A stretch of 64,000 nt of DNA, from positions 1 to 64,000 of the forward strand of contig NZ_CANMFS010000009.1 of assembly GCF_947497275.1 (NCBI RefSeq), given 5' to 3'. The stretch is from an uncultured Sulfitobacter sp. Its GTDB lineage: Bacteria; Pseudomonadota; Alphaproteobacteria; Rhodobacterales; Rhodobacteraceae. The notes under the pieces were generated by a model, which was not told the DNA's origin, did no database searches, and saw nothing but the letters and a program-made list of their open reading frames with translations. The position numbers and the translations under genes were made by a program. Below are positions 27,197-36,156 of this stretch, piece after piece (positions within the stretch are counted from its first letter, which is position 1; every line of letters starts with the position of its first letter).

Positions 27197-27928
27197 GTGT
27201 CTTCCTCTTCTTCCTTGCTGGCGCTCGACGCCGTCGGCCTGACGGTCGACGGGCGGGCGATTCTACAAGGGATCTCGGTGCACAGTGACGCGCGGCGCAT
27301 TGCGGTATTGGGGCGGAACGGATCCGGCAAGACGACGCTCGCGCGACTGATTGCCGGGCTAACGGTACCGACGACCGGACGGGTGCGCGTCGCGGATGTC
27401 AACGTCGCCCAAGACAGGGCAGCAGCCCTGCGGGTGGTCGGCATCCTGTTCCAGAACCCCGATCATCAGATCATCTTTCCGACGGTGGGCGAAGAGCTTG
27501 CCTTTGGTCTTTTGCAAATGGGCCGGACCAAGGTGCAGGCAGCGGAGGTCGTGGCGGAAACTCTTGCCGCGTTCGGGAAGTCCCATTGGCAAGCAGCGGC
27601 GGTTCAGACCTTGTCACAAGGTCAGCGGCAGCTTGTTTGTCTGATGTCGATCATCGCAATGGGTCCCCGGCTGATCCTGCTGGACGAACCTTTTGCGGGG
27701 CTGGACATTCCGACGGCGATGCATCTGTCGCGCGTGCTGAATAAGCTGGAGGCGGGTATTGTGCACATCACCCATGATCCGCGCACCATCGTCGATTACG
27801 ATCATGCGCTATGGCTCGAGGCGGGTCGTCTTGAGGCGCAGGGACCGGCGGCGGGAATCGCCAGGGACTTCGAAGCGCACATGCGTCAGATCGGAGCGCG
27901 CGATGATCTCGCTCACCTCTCCGGTTGA
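27197..27928 (+). CDS. bioM: Biotin ECF transporter ATPase BioM
   Basis: An ABC ATPase of the energy-coupling-factor type, 243 residues: Walker A GRNGSGKTT at about 39-47, Q-loop FQNPDHQI, signature LSQGQRQL, Walker B LILLDEPFAGLD. With BioN and BioY it makes the biotin uptake complex. A GTG (VSSSSSLLALDAVG) is taken as start; a TTG seven codons earlier is open but less likely. The stop overlaps bioN. Upstream are two weak ATCTAT words but no full BioR operator. Confidence 0.9.
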   Translation: MSSSSSLLALDAVGLTVDGRAILQGISVHSDARRIAVLGRNGSGKTTLARLIAGLTVPTTGRVRVADVNVAQDRAAALRVVGILFQNPDHQIIFPTVGEELAFGLLQMGRTKVQAAEVVAETLAAFGKSHWQAAAVQTLSQGQRQLVCLMSIIAMGPRLILLDEPFAGLDIPTAMHLSRVLNKLEAGIVHITHDPRTIVDYDHALWLEAGRLEAQGPAAGIARDFEAHMRQIGARDDLAHLSG

Positions 27929-28499
27929 AACTTGGGCACACCGCTGGCCTGCGGGTGCCAAGCTGTTGGCGCTTTGCATGGCGTCGGTCGCGTTGTTCGC
28001 TGCATCTGCGGTGTGGATGCAGGCGGTTGCCGCAGGCGGTATCGTTCTGCTCTATGCCCTGCCGGGGGCGGTGTTCCTGCGCTACGGAATGCGAAGGTTA
28101 TGGCCGCTTTGGCCCTTCGTTGCACTGGTGCTTCTGTGGCATCTGTTTATCGGCGCTACGGCAGAAGGGGCGATGATCGCGCTTCGAATGCTGAACGCCG
28201 TGGCGCTGGCCAACCTCGTGACGATGACGACATCGCTGGCCGCCATGATGGATGTGGTGCGCGTGCTTTTGACGCCACTGCGCGCGCTCGGTCTGAACCT
28301 GCGCGCGGTAGAGCTTGCAGTGGCGCTTGTGATCCGCTTTACGCCTGTCTTGACGGCCAAAGGCGGTATGCTGGCAATGGCATGGCGCGCGCGGTCGCGG
28401 CGGCGTGCGGGCTGGCGGGTGATCCTGCCATTTCTGGTGCTGGCGCTTGACGATGCCGATCATGTCGCCGAAGCGCTGCGCGCGCGCGGCGGATTGTAA
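27903..28499 (+). CDS. bioN: Biotin ECF transporter T component BioN
   Basis: The transmembrane coupling subunit, 198 residues with about four or five hydrophobic helices. The ECF T-component coupling motif is visible near the end as AMAWRARSRRR (an A-R-x-R type motif) that docks the ATPase, and the C-terminus DDADHVAEALRARG is typical. It starts inside the end of bioM (26-bp overlap), so the pair is coupled. Confidence 0.9.
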   Translation: MISLTSPVETWAHRWPAGAKLLALCMASVALFAASAVWMQAVAAGGIVLLYALPGAVFLRYGMRRLWPLWPFVALVLLWHLFIGATAEGAMIALRMLNAVALANLVTMTTSLAAMMDVVRVLLTPLRALGLNLRAVELAVALVIRFTPVLTAKGGMLAMAWRARSRRRAGWRVILPFLVLALDDADHVAEALRARGGL

Positions 28500-28523
28500 T
28501 GAGAAACGAAAGAAGGTTTGCCA

Positions 28524-29069
28524 ATGGAACGCTCACTGACACAAATTGCCCTTTTTGCGGCGCTTGTCGCGGCACTTGGGCTGATTCCGCAGCTGACGCT
28601 GGCATTTGGCGTGCCGATCACGGCGCAAAGCCTCGGAATCATGTTGTGCGGCACGGTGCTGGGATCTAGGCGCGGCGGGCTGGCGGCACTGTTGTTCGTG
28701 GGTCTGGTCGCACTCGGCCTGCCACTGATGGCGGGCGGACGCGGGGGGCTTGGCCTGTTTGCGTCGCCGACGGCAGGGTTCTTGATCGGGTTTCCGGTGG
28801 CGGCCTTTGTGACCGGTCTGGTGATGGAGCGCATGCGCGGCGTGGCTGTCGTCTGGGCTGCGGGCATCGCGGCATCGGTGGGCGGTATCGTGGTTCTGTA
28901 TGCTTTCGGCATTACCGGTCTTTCGCTGGCGCTCGGCAAGGCCTGGCTTGAGGCGGCTCTTCTGGTGACGGCATTCCTGCCGGGGGATGCGATCAAGGCG
29001 GTACTGACGGCGCTGATCACCGCTGCTCTTTACCGCGCGCGCCCCACCAGCGTCGCGTCACGCGCGTAA
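28524..29069 (+). CDS. bioY: Biotin ECF transporter S component BioY
   Basis: The biotin-binding S component, 181 residues and six hydrophobic segments. Typical BioY features are PITAQSLGIMLCG (substrate site region), GSRRGGLAALLFVGLVALG and SPTAGFLIGFPVAAFVTG. The ATG is preferred over an upstream TTG. A GAAAGAAGG precedes it. The end overlaps the convergent thiolase gene by 12 bp. Confidence 0.95.
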   Translation: MERSLTQIALFAALVAALGLIPQLTLAFGVPITAQSLGIMLCGTVLGSRRGGLAALLFVGLVALGLPLMAGGRGGLGLFASPTAGFLIGFPVAAFVTGLVMERMRGVAVVWAAGIAASVGGIVVLYAFGITGLSLALGKAWLEAALLVTAFLPGDAIKAVLTALITAALYRARPTSVASRA

Positions 29070-30161
29070 GACTACCGCCGTTGCGATGCCGCCGGCCGCC
29101 GCAATCGTTGCGATGCCGGTGCCACCGCCGCGCGCGTACAGCGTGTGATACAGGCGCACGGCATTGACAGCGCCCGATGCGCCGATGGGATGCCCGCGTG
29201 CAAGCGATCCGCCTCCCGTATTGACCCTTGAGGGGTCGAGCCCCGCGCCGGTTACGCAGGCGATCGCCTGAGCCGCGAAGGCCTCCATCACCTCGGCGCA
29301 GTCTATCTCGTCGACGCAAACCCCGGTCGAATCCAGTGCCGTACGGATCGCGACCAGGGGCGCGAGCCCCGGCAATTCGGGCCGGTCACCCCGCGTGCCT
29401 CCGCCCAAAATGGCGATGCCTGGGGCCTTCAAGGTACGGCACATTCGCTCTGACACCACCACGCAAAATGCCGCCCCGTCGGCAGCCACGCTGGTGTTGG
29501 CGGCGGTGATTGTACCGTGCAACGGCTTTGCCCGCGCGGTCAGGGCAGGCGTGAGCCGACGCGCAAATGGATCGCGCGCGACACCGCTGATTGCGACGAT
29601 CTCTGCCTCGGCGGGCGTCGTATCACGCGCTTTGCGGTGGCTTTCGATGGCCCAGGCATCCTGCGCCTCTCTGGTAATATCGCAGTGCGCCGCGAGCAGA
29701 TCGGCGGCGTGCGCCATGTCGGGGTCCCGGTCGGGCCAGGGTGCGAAGGGCGGCTGGTCATAGGGTTCGGGCGGACGCCCGTCCGGATGGGTGCGCAGCC
29801 TGAGCGGACGACGCGAGTAGCTTTCGGCACCGCCCGCGACGACGACGTCGGCAGTGCCGCTTTCGACCATCAGCTTGGCCAGCAGAAGCGCATCGAGACC
29901 TCCGGCGCATTGCCGGTCGATGCTGAGCCCCGCGACGTGTTCGGGCAGACCTGCGGCAAGGGCGATCAGACGCGCGACATTCCCGCCGCCACCGAGGGCG
30001 TTCGATACGATGACCTCGTTCACCTGCGCGGAGGCCAGACCGGCCTGTGCAAGAGCCGCTTTCAGCACCGGCGCCGCCAGTGCGTCAATCGAAAGCGCGG
30101 CAAATGCACCGCCGCGGGGCACGACAGCGCTGCGGCAGGCGGCGATGATGGATGCGGTCAC
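29058..30161 (-). CDS. Thiolase-family acyltransferase (YhfS-like)
   Basis: A 367-residue thiolase. The nucleophilic Cys85 (IDRQCAGGLDAL) and His324 (SLARGHPIGASG) are present. The second catalytic cysteine, usually in a GTG-xxxx-C-x-GGG context near the C-terminus, is replaced by Ala354 (GTGIATIAAAGG). The start codon overlaps the stop of the upstream acyl-CoA ligase gene (ATGA), so the two are coupled. Together with convergent bioMNY this resembles Bacillus yhfU-yhfT-yhfS, a BirA-regulated cluster of BioY, ligase and thiolase. A role in making or activating a biotin precursor, or in short acyl chains, is an inference. Confidence 0.85.
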   Translation of the reverse strand: MTASIIAACRSAVVPRGGAFAALSIDALAAPVLKAALAQAGLASAQVNEVIVSNALGGGGNVARLIALAAGLPEHVAGLSIDRQCAGGLDALLLAKLMVESGTADVVVAGGAESYSRRPLRLRTHPDGRPPEPYDQPPFAPWPDRDPDMAHAADLLAAHCDITREAQDAWAIESHRKARDTTPAEAEIVAISGVARDPFARRLTPALTARAKPLHGTITAANTSVAADGAAFCVVVSERMCRTLKAPGIAILGGGTRGDRPELPGLAPLVAIRTALDSTGVCVDEIDCAEVMEAFAAQAIACVTGAGLDPSRVNTGGGSLARGHPIGASGAVNAVRLYHTLYARGGGTGIATIAAAGGIATAVVLRA

Positions 30162-31396
30162 GAGCTGGCCTCCAGCGCGGTGGCGATCATGGCCAGATCG
30201 GCTTTGCCGGAGGGGAGGCGGGGAAAAGGAGCGAGAAAGCGCAGCGTGCGGGGTCTGAGATGCGGTGCCAGCGCGGACTGAAAATGCGCCTTGATCCGCT
30301 GGCTGAGGTCAGGGTCCGGCAGGCCGGACACGACCGCGACAAGACGGTGACCGCGCAGGGGATCGGGAAGGGCCAGAACGGCACAATCCTCGATGCCTTC
30401 GAGTGCCGCAAGATGCGCTTCGATTTCTTCCAGAAATACGTTCTTGTCGGCGACGGTCACCATGCGCCCCGCCCGACCGTGCAGGAACAGGTTGCCGTTC
30501 GGGTCCAGCCGTCCGTGCTCTCCCACCGTCAGAAAATCCCCTATGCGGCGGGTATGAGGGCTGTCGCCCGCCAGATAGCGGTCGAACAGGTAGGGGCTGC
30601 GGACCCAGACGGTGCCCGGATCCGTGGTGTCGGCGCCGGTGGCGTCCCGCACGGCAATTTCCACCCCGGGATATGCCTGCCCGACGGAGCCTGGGGGTGT
30701 GTCTGCCGCGCTTAGAGTGATGAAGCTGGTTTCGGCAGCGCCGTAGAATACGTGTACCTTGGCATTGGGGCAAAGCGCGGTTATCCGTGTGCGCGTTGCC
30801 GGATCCAGCGCGCCGCCCCCGCACAGGACAAGACGCACGCGGGGCAGCGGATCCGCCCGCGCAATCAGACGCAGCTGTGTCGGTGTAGCGTAGAGGACCG
30901 TGCAACCACTGGCGCGCATCCAGGTCGCTTGCGCAGAGGGAGACCGGCCCCCGAGCAGGTGCGCATCAAGACCGGTGTGCAGTGCTTCGAGCACTCCGTA
31001 GAGCGACAGGGAATGGGTGAGCGGCCCCAGAACGGCAACACTGTCGCGCGGGTCGTAGGCGAATTGGGCGGCGTTGGCGGTAAAGCTGCGGATCCACGAA
31101 GATTGACTGCGCAGGATCGCTTTCGGCGCGCCGGAGCTGCCGCCGGTGAGTGTGATAAAATGATTCGGCGCAATATCCGCCAAGCCGTCCGGCGTGGTGT
31201 CGCTGATGCAGAACGGCGTACCCGTGCCGAGCGTCGCGGCCAGCGTGCCGAGGCAGGTTGCGACGGGATCCGGCACGATGGCTCGTTGTGGGGCCGTGCC
31301 GCGCGGACGGACTGCTGTGTCGTAGACATGCGCCGTAGCGTCGGAGTGCCAGCGAAAGCGGCGGTCGTGCGGCGGCATCTGGGCGGGCAATGTCAT
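30158..31396 (-). CDS. Acyl-CoA ligase (AMP-forming, YhfT-like)
   Basis: An adenylate-forming enzyme of 412 residues. It has the P-loop ITLTGGSSGAPKAIL (A3), FYGAAETSFIT (A5), GEHGRLDPNGNLFLHGRAGR (A7/A8) and PSGKADL with the A10 lysine. The N-terminal subdomain is short compared with typical 500-residue ligases, so part of it is missing or it is a compact subgroup, as with Bacillus YhfT. The start is uncertain: ATG at 31396 is used, while an ATG 15 codons upstream is also open. It likely activates a fatty or dicarboxylic acid for the coupled thiolase. Confidence 0.8.
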   Translation of the reverse strand: MTLPAQMPPHDRRFRWHSDATAHVYDTAVRPRGTAPQRAIVPDPVATCLGTLAATLGTGTPFCISDTTPDGLADIAPNHFITLTGGSSGAPKAILRSQSSWIRSFTANAAQFAYDPRDSVAVLGPLTHSLSLYGVLEALHTGLDAHLLGGRSPSAQATWMRASGCTVLYATPTQLRLIARADPLPRVRLVLCGGGALDPATRTRITALCPNAKVHVFYGAAETSFITLSAADTPPGSVGQAYPGVEIAVRDATGADTTDPGTVWVRSPYLFDRYLAGDSPHTRRIGDFLTVGEHGRLDPNGNLFLHGRAGRMVTVADKNVFLEEIEAHLAALEGIEDCAVLALPDPLRGHRLVAVVSGLPDPDLSQRIKAHFQSALAPHLRPRTLRFLAPFPRLPSGKADLAMIATALEASS

Positions 31397-31468
31397 GCCT
31401 TGGCATAGCAAAGTGCCGTGGCGCCCGCCAGCGGTGTTCAAAGAGGGGGTCGCACCCCGAGGAAGGCC

Positions 31469-31480
31469 AGCATATGCTGC
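31469..31480. promoter_or_regulatory. 12-bp palindrome in a divergent promoter region
   Basis: CAGCATATGCTG is a perfect palindrome lying between the divergent acyl-CoA ligase and quinone reductase genes. It could be an operator for either; no matching regulator is adjacent. Confidence 0.3.
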
Positions 31481-31515
31481 GCCACGAGATTACAAGTTTA
31501 CGGAGGAGATGAGCG

Positions 31516-32502
31516 ATGCCCCAGATGATGCGTGCAGTGGAAATAACCGAGCCCGGTGGGCCGGATGTGTTGAAGGTGACGGAACGCCCGATGCCGGAGC
31601 CCGCGCAAGGGCAGGTCGTGATCAAGGTTGCCTACGCGGGTGTGAACCGGCCCGACGCGTTGCAACGCGCGGGCGCCTACGCGCCGCCGCCCAACGCGAG
31701 CGACCTTCCGGGCCTCGAGGCATCGGGTGAAGTGGTTGCGGTCGGCAGCGGTGTAACGGATGTCGCCCCGGGGGATCACGTTTGCGCGTTGCTGCCCGGC
31801 GGCGGGTATGCCGAGTACGTAGCGACACCCGCGGCGCATTGCCTTCGCGTACCGAAGGGGATGAGCCTGAAACAGGCAGCCTGTCTGCCAGAAACGTTTT
31901 ATACCGTCTGGTCAAATGTCTTCATGCGCGGTGGATTGAAAGCGGGCGAGAAATTTCTGGTGCACGGCGGCTCGTCCGGGATCGGCACGACAGCGATCCA
32001 GCTGGCGGTCGCGTTCGGGGCGCGGGTCTTTGCAACGGCGGGCAGCGCAGACAAATGCGCCGCCTGTGTTGATTTAGGGGCGGAGCGTGCGATCAATTAC
32101 CGCGAGGAGGACTTTGTCGAGGCCATGGCTCAGATCGGTGGTGCCGACCTGATTCTCGACATGGTGGGTGGCGACTATATCGCGCGCAACATCAAGGCGC
32201 TGGATCTGGATGGGCGTCTGGTTCAGATTGCCTTTCTGCAAGGGCCGAAGGCCGAGATCAATTTCGCGCCGATGATGATGAAGCGGCTGACGATCACCGG
32301 ATCGACCCTGCGCCCACAGTCGGACCTAGCCAAAGGACGCATCGCCGCCGAATTGCGCGAGGCGGTCTGGCCGCTGCTCGACGCGGGCCGTATCGCGCCG
32401 GTGATGGACAGCGAATTCGCGCTGGACGAGGCGGCCAAGGCCCACGCGCGCATGGAAGGCAGCACACACATCGGAAAGATCGTGCTGAAGGTCGGCGGCT
32501 GA
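31516..32502 (+). CDS. NAD(P)H quinone oxidoreductase, PIG3/QOR family
   Basis: A 328-residue medium-chain reductase of the zinc-free quinone reductase group. It has AYAGVNRPDALQRAGAY at the start of the substrate domain and the nucleotide-binding VHGGSSGIGTTAIQLAVAFG, with the end ARMEGSTHIGKIVLK, as in PIG3 proteins. It would reduce small quinones or enals with NADPH in the cytosol. GGAGG lies before the ATG. It diverges from the ligase/thiolase pair and is followed by its own terminator. Confidence 0.9.
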   Translation: MPQMMRAVEITEPGGPDVLKVTERPMPEPAQGQVVIKVAYAGVNRPDALQRAGAYAPPPNASDLPGLEASGEVVAVGSGVTDVAPGDHVCALLPGGGYAEYVATPAAHCLRVPKGMSLKQAACLPETFYTVWSNVFMRGGLKAGEKFLVHGGSSGIGTTAIQLAVAFGARVFATAGSADKCAACVDLGAERAINYREEDFVEAMAQIGGADLILDMVGGDYIARNIKALDLDGRLVQIAFLQGPKAEINFAPMMMKRLTITGSTLRPQSDLAKGRIAAELREAVWPLLDAGRIAPVMDSEFALDEAAKAHARMEGSTHIGKIVLKVGG

Positions 32503-32569
32503 TCCAAAGGACGCGCCTGCGCGCGATTCTATTTGGTGATTTGGCACTTCGCATCGAGCGGTGAGACAG

Positions 32570-32598
32570 AAGGCCCGCGCACCGACGCGGGCCTTTTG
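32570..32598 (+). terminator. Intrinsic terminator of the quinone reductase gene
   Basis: A 10-bp perfect stem AAGGCCCGCG / CGCGGGCCTT with a six-base loop followed by TT, about 70 bp past the stop and just ahead of the convergent RNase T2 gene. Confidence 0.8.
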
Positions 32599-32603
32599 CG
32601 CGC

Positions 32604-33242
32604 TTATCTTGCCGGATCAAAGATCGCGTCGTCCAGCGCGCAGTCCTTGATCACATCCTGCCCACAAGGCACCGGCTTGAGTTGCCGTGACAGGCAGATA
32701 CGGGCTTCGTGAATGTAGCCCTTTTTGCAGGTAACGGTGATGCCGTCCGGTTCAACCATTGGATTCGCTTTGAGAAAAGCGTCTTCGATCACAGAGGCGG
32801 GCAGCCGCAGGGTGCGGTCGACCTTGCGAAAGATTTCGGGGCGCACGATGGACGCGTAGGCTTCGCGTGACAACGCATAGTACTGGTCCGCCGTCATGCC
32901 GGTGCAGGTGCCATGCTTTTTCCATTGATGCCACGCAAGGCCGCCCGTGCCCATGATGTCCGTCATCGTCGACGTCATGCCGCGCGATGGCGGGCGGTCC
33001 GAGGTCTGGCAGTATGACGGAAAGCCGCGGTGAAACTGCGGCCACAACCCATGCAGGATCCAGCCATGATCGCGCGAGGCGTCACATTGGGGTGACTCGC
33101 GCGCGTCGCCTTCGAGCGCGCACCAGTTCGCGGACCAGCTCAGGCTGAGCACGTAATAATCGAAATTTCCTGCGCGTTCGCCTTTTGCATGGACGGGCAG
33201 GGCCAAGAGGCCGAGCGCGAAAAGGAGGATCAGCTTGCGCAT
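32604..33242 (-). CDS. Periplasmic ribonuclease T2 family protein
   Basis: A secreted RNase of the T2 family, 212 residues, with a signal peptide (MRKLILLFALGLLALPVHAKG). CAS I is HGLWPQF with catalytic His64, CAS II is WHQWKKHGTC with His105 and His110. The glutamate that usually follows the first His of CAS II (H-E-W) is Gln106 here. Eight or so cysteines suggest disulfides, fitting export. T2 enzymes cut RNA via 2',3'-cyclic intermediates, giving scavenged nucleotides. A CpdB-like enzyme that would process those lies 7 kb away as a wreck. Confidence 0.9.
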   Translation of the reverse strand: MRKLILLFALGLLALPVHAKGERAGNFDYYVLSLSWSANWCALEGDARESPQCDASRDHGWILHGLWPQFHRGFPSYCQTSDRPPSRGMTSTMTDIMGTGGLAWHQWKKHGTCTGMTADQYYALSREAYASIVRPEIFRKVDRTLRLPASVIEDAFLKANPMVEPDGITVTCKKGYIHEARICLSRQLKPVPCGQDVIKDCALDDAIFDPAR

Positions 33243-33369
33243 CTGGGGTCTTTCCTTATGAGCCGAATTTATCTATATAAGCCACAAGTTCCCCCAAATT
33301 GGAAACGGTTCCGGCTTCCGGGACAGCCTGTTTCAGGCGACGGGGAAGGTGCGTTTATAGGAGAAATAC

Positions 33370-34140
33370 ATGTCGAAACTGCTTCACCCCAAAGCGACCG
33401 CCGTCTGGCTGGTCGACAACACCACAATGAGCTTCAAGCAGATCGCGGACTTCGTGGGCATGCACGAGCTGGAAATCCAGGGCATCGCGGATGGCGATGT
33501 AGCTGTTGGTGTCAAAGGGTTCGATCCGATTGCCAACCATCAACTGGATCAGGCGCAGATCGACAAGGCGCAGAGCGATCCCAGCTACCGCCTTGCGGTC
33601 AAGCCGAATGCCGCCGCCGAGGGCGAGGAAAAACGGCGCGGCCCGCGCTATACGCCGCTGAGCAAGCGTCAGGATCGCCCGGCGTCAATTCTGTGGCTGG
33701 TTAAGTTCCATCCCGAGTTGAGCGATGCACAGGTCAGCAAGCTTGTCGGCACGACCAAGCCGACAATCCAGGCTATTCGCGAGCGGACGCACTGGAACAT
33801 CGCCAACATCCAGCCGATCGACCCCGTCGCGTTGGGTCTGTGCAAGCAATCCGAGCTGGATGCGGCGGTGCAGAAGGCAGCGGCCAAGAAGGCAGCAGCC
33901 GGTGAAGTTATGAACGACGACGAGCGCCGCAAGCTGGTCAGCACCGAACAGAGTCTGGGCATGGATGCGGAGCCCCGGATGCCATCGGCCATCGAAGGGT
34001 TGGAAACCTTTACGTTGTCGGGGTCCGATTCGTCCGAGGACGAGGAGGACGACAAGAAAGACAGCGATTTCGCGGATGCGGACAGTTTCTTCAACCTGCC
34101 GGAAGGTGAGGATGACGACGAAGAAAACGACAGCAAATAG
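33370..34140 (+). CDS. trcR: Cell-cycle transcriptional regulator TrcR (DUF1013)
   Basis: A 256-residue DUF1013 protein. In Caulobacter-type bacteria TrcR is an essential RNA-polymerase-associated regulator tied to CtrA control. The start MSKLLHPKATAVWLVDNTT is highly conserved, followed by HTH-like repeats (FKQIADFVGMHELEIQGIADG, and later SDAQVSKLVGTTKPTIQAI split). The last 50 residues are very acidic and probably disordered (SDSSEDEEDD and similar). GGAG precedes the ATG. It is monocistronic between RNase T2 and an EEP gene. Confidence 0.92.
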   Translation: MSKLLHPKATAVWLVDNTTMSFKQIADFVGMHELEIQGIADGDVAVGVKGFDPIANHQLDQAQIDKAQSDPSYRLAVKPNAAAEGEEKRRGPRYTPLSKRQDRPASILWLVKFHPELSDAQVSKLVGTTKPTIQAIRERTHWNIANIQPIDPVALGLCKQSELDAAVQKAAAKKAAAGEVMNDDERRKLVSTEQSLGMDAEPRMPSAIEGLETFTLSGSDSSEDEEDDKKDSDFADADSFFNLPEGEDDDEENDSK

Positions 34141-34203
34141 GCAATGTCGGCAGCTTCGGCTGGAACCGACAAGCAACCGGCAGTGTTGATCTGCCAGACA
34201 TGG

Positions 34204-34236
34204 GGGTGCCCGGTTTCGGGCGCCTCTTTGTGTTTT
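34204..34236 (+). terminator. Probable terminator of trcR
   Basis: Stem GGGGTGCCCG / CGGGCGCCTC with two G-T pairs and a TTT loop, followed by TTTGTGTTTTG. Some 60 bp after the trcR stop. Confidence 0.6.
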
Positions 34237-34261
34237 GAATATGAATTGAATTGATCTCCAT

Positions 34262-35362
34262 ATGTTCATGACGATCGTTTACGTTCTTTTATACGCCATG
34301 GCGGGCATTTTGATCCTGGCCAGTGTTCTGCCGCTTTTGAAGGTGCCTCACGGAGCGATCAGAGGGCTGGAATTTCCACGTATACAGCTTTTTTGGGTTG
34401 CCCTCGCGTTGGCTGGCGTTGCTGCCTGGATAGAGGGGGCGCTGTATGTCGGGCTGGTCTTCGCAGCGGTTGCGCTGTTGCAGGTCTTCTATATCGCCAA
34501 GTTCACGCCGATATGGTGGCGCCAGACACTGGATGCGGGCGACGCCCTACGCAAGGATACACGCCGTCACATACACTTCGTTGCTGCGAACGTGAAGAAG
34601 TCGAACCGCGACTACGACAAGCTGATCGAACTCACACAGCGCGAAAAGCCTGATGTCATGATGGCGATCGAAGTGGACGATGACTGGATCAGAGGTCTCG
34701 AAGATGGTCTGCGCGACCTTTATCCTCACTGGATCAAGGTGCCCAAGGATACCGGCTATGGTTTGTGTGTTCTGTCGCGTCTGGAAGTGCGCGATGCCGA
34801 AGTGCGCGAGATGCTGACCGAAGGGGTCCCGTCGATCAGGTTGACGCTGCGCTTGCGCAGTGGCGATGACATACGTCTGTACGTCGTCCACCCCGAACCG
34901 CCCACTGCGACGCATGATACCAAGGGCCGCGACGCCGAGATCGCCTTGATCGGGATGGAAGCAGCGGACGATGATCTGCCTGCAATCGTGACCGGCGATC
35001 TGAACGATGTTGCGTGGTCCACCACCACACGGCGTTTTCAAAGGCTTTCGGGGCTCGTAGATCCGCGTGTCGGTCGGGGTTTTTACAATACTTTCAGTGC
35101 ATTCCACTGGTGGGCGCGCTGGCCGCTGGATCACTTGTTCCACGATGCACGTTTCCGGCAGCTTGGGATGGATCGGTTGGAAAAGATCGGATCGGATCAT
35201 TTCCCGATGATGTTTGAACTCGCGCTGGCCGAGAGCAAATCAGAGATCGTCGATCTCGAGGATGCGGATCCGCAGGAAGAAGCCGAGGTCAAGAAGGTCA
35301 TTCACGAAGAACGCGCGCGCGATCGCTCGGCAATCGGCACGGATTGGGAAGACGAGGACTGA
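34262..35362 (+). CDS. Membrane-anchored endonuclease/exonuclease/phosphatase family protein
   Basis: A 366-residue protein: three transmembrane helices in the first 85 residues, then an EEP domain with all usual motifs: ANVKKSN, IEVDDDW (metal Glu), HPEPPT, TGDLNDVAWS, LDHLFHD and GSDHFPM. This resembles YafD-like membrane EEP proteins. Substrate may be a phospholipid, nucleotide or DNA; not determinable. The C-terminal 45 residues are acidic and then basic, likely disordered. A TTGATC-rich leader separates it from trcR, and no close partner follows. Confidence 0.85.
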   Translation: MFMTIVYVLLYAMAGILILASVLPLLKVPHGAIRGLEFPRIQLFWVALALAGVAAWIEGALYVGLVFAAVALLQVFYIAKFTPIWWRQTLDAGDALRKDTRRHIHFVAANVKKSNRDYDKLIELTQREKPDVMMAIEVDDDWIRGLEDGLRDLYPHWIKVPKDTGYGLCVLSRLEVRDAEVREMLTEGVPSIRLTLRLRSGDDIRLYVVHPEPPTATHDTKGRDAEIALIGMEAADDDLPAIVTGDLNDVAWSTTTRRFQRLSGLVDPRVGRGFYNTFSAFHWWARWPLDHLFHDARFRQLGMDRLEKIGSDHFPMMFELALAESKSEIVDLEDADPQEEAEVKKVIHEERARDRSAIGTDWEDED

Positions 35363-35531
35363 TTCTGCACGGGGGTCCGATTTGCGGGGTGGATCCGCTG
35401 AGCAGCCGCGCAGGACAGTCGGGCGGCAGTATACGCAAATCCGGAGCTTCCTGCGTCGTCGTAACCGGACGGCAGATGACAACCCGAAGAGGATTACAAG
35501 GGCTTTGGGTGCACCAAGGTCGCCACACCGC

Positions 35532-36125
35532 CTAGATTTGCTTGCGTGCGCGCATCGCGGCGGTGATGGTGCCGTCGTCGAGATAGTCCAGCTCCCCGCC
35601 GATCGGGACGCCCTGCGCTAGTGATGAAAGCTTCACGCGTCCTTCAAGCTGGTCCGCGATGTAATGTGCGGTCGTCTGCCCGTCGATCGTCGCGTTCAGC
35701 GCGAGGATTACTTCGGCGATGCCCTCGCTTTCCACACGGTCGATCAGGCGCGGGATGCGCAATTCCTGGGGTCCGACGGCATCGAGCGCCGACAGCGTGC
35801 CGCCCAAGACGTGATAGCGTCCCTTGAACACGCCCGACCGCTCCATCGCCCAAAGGTCCGCCACATCTTCGACGATGCAAAGCTCGCCATTCGCGCGCTT
35901 TTCGCTTTCGCAAATGTCGCAGATGTCGGACGTGCCGACGTTGCCGCAGTTCAGGCATTCACGGGCGGTCGTCGCCACCCGCTGCATCATCTCGGCAAGC
36001 GGGGTCAACAGATGCGCGCGTTTGCGGATCAGATGCAGCACCGCGCGCCGCGCCGAGCGCGGGCCGAGGCCCGGCAGCTTCGCCATCAGATCAATCAGCG
36101 CGTCGATGTCGCGGGTCGAGCTCAT
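35532..36125 (-). CDS. recR: Recombination mediator RecR
   Basis: RecR, 197 residues, loads RecA at gaps with RecF/RecO. N-terminal helix-hairpin-helix ([20 protein letters not shown]), a zinc finger with four cysteines ([18 protein letters not shown]), and the Toprim domain with [12 protein letters not shown] and [18 protein letters not shown] split. Last gene of the dnaX-ybaB-recR operon. Confidence 0.97.
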   Translation of the reverse strand: MSSTRDIDALIDLMAKLPGLGPRSARRAVLHLIRKRAHLLTPLAEMMQRVATTARECLNCGNVGTSDICDICESEKRANGELCIVEDVADLWAMERSGVFKGRYHVLGGTLSALDAVGPQELRIPRLIDRVESEGIAEVILALNATIDGQTTAHYIADQLEGRVKLSSLAQGVPIGGELDYLDDGTITAAMRARKQI

Positions 36126-36156
36126 CTTTCGGCACCTGCTGCGGGAGGGTTGCGTT

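Noticed and set aside
35344..35535. A 63-codon plus-strand frame between the EEP protein and recR
   Set aside because: It lacks a ribosome site, overlaps both flanking genes and has no protein-like character.
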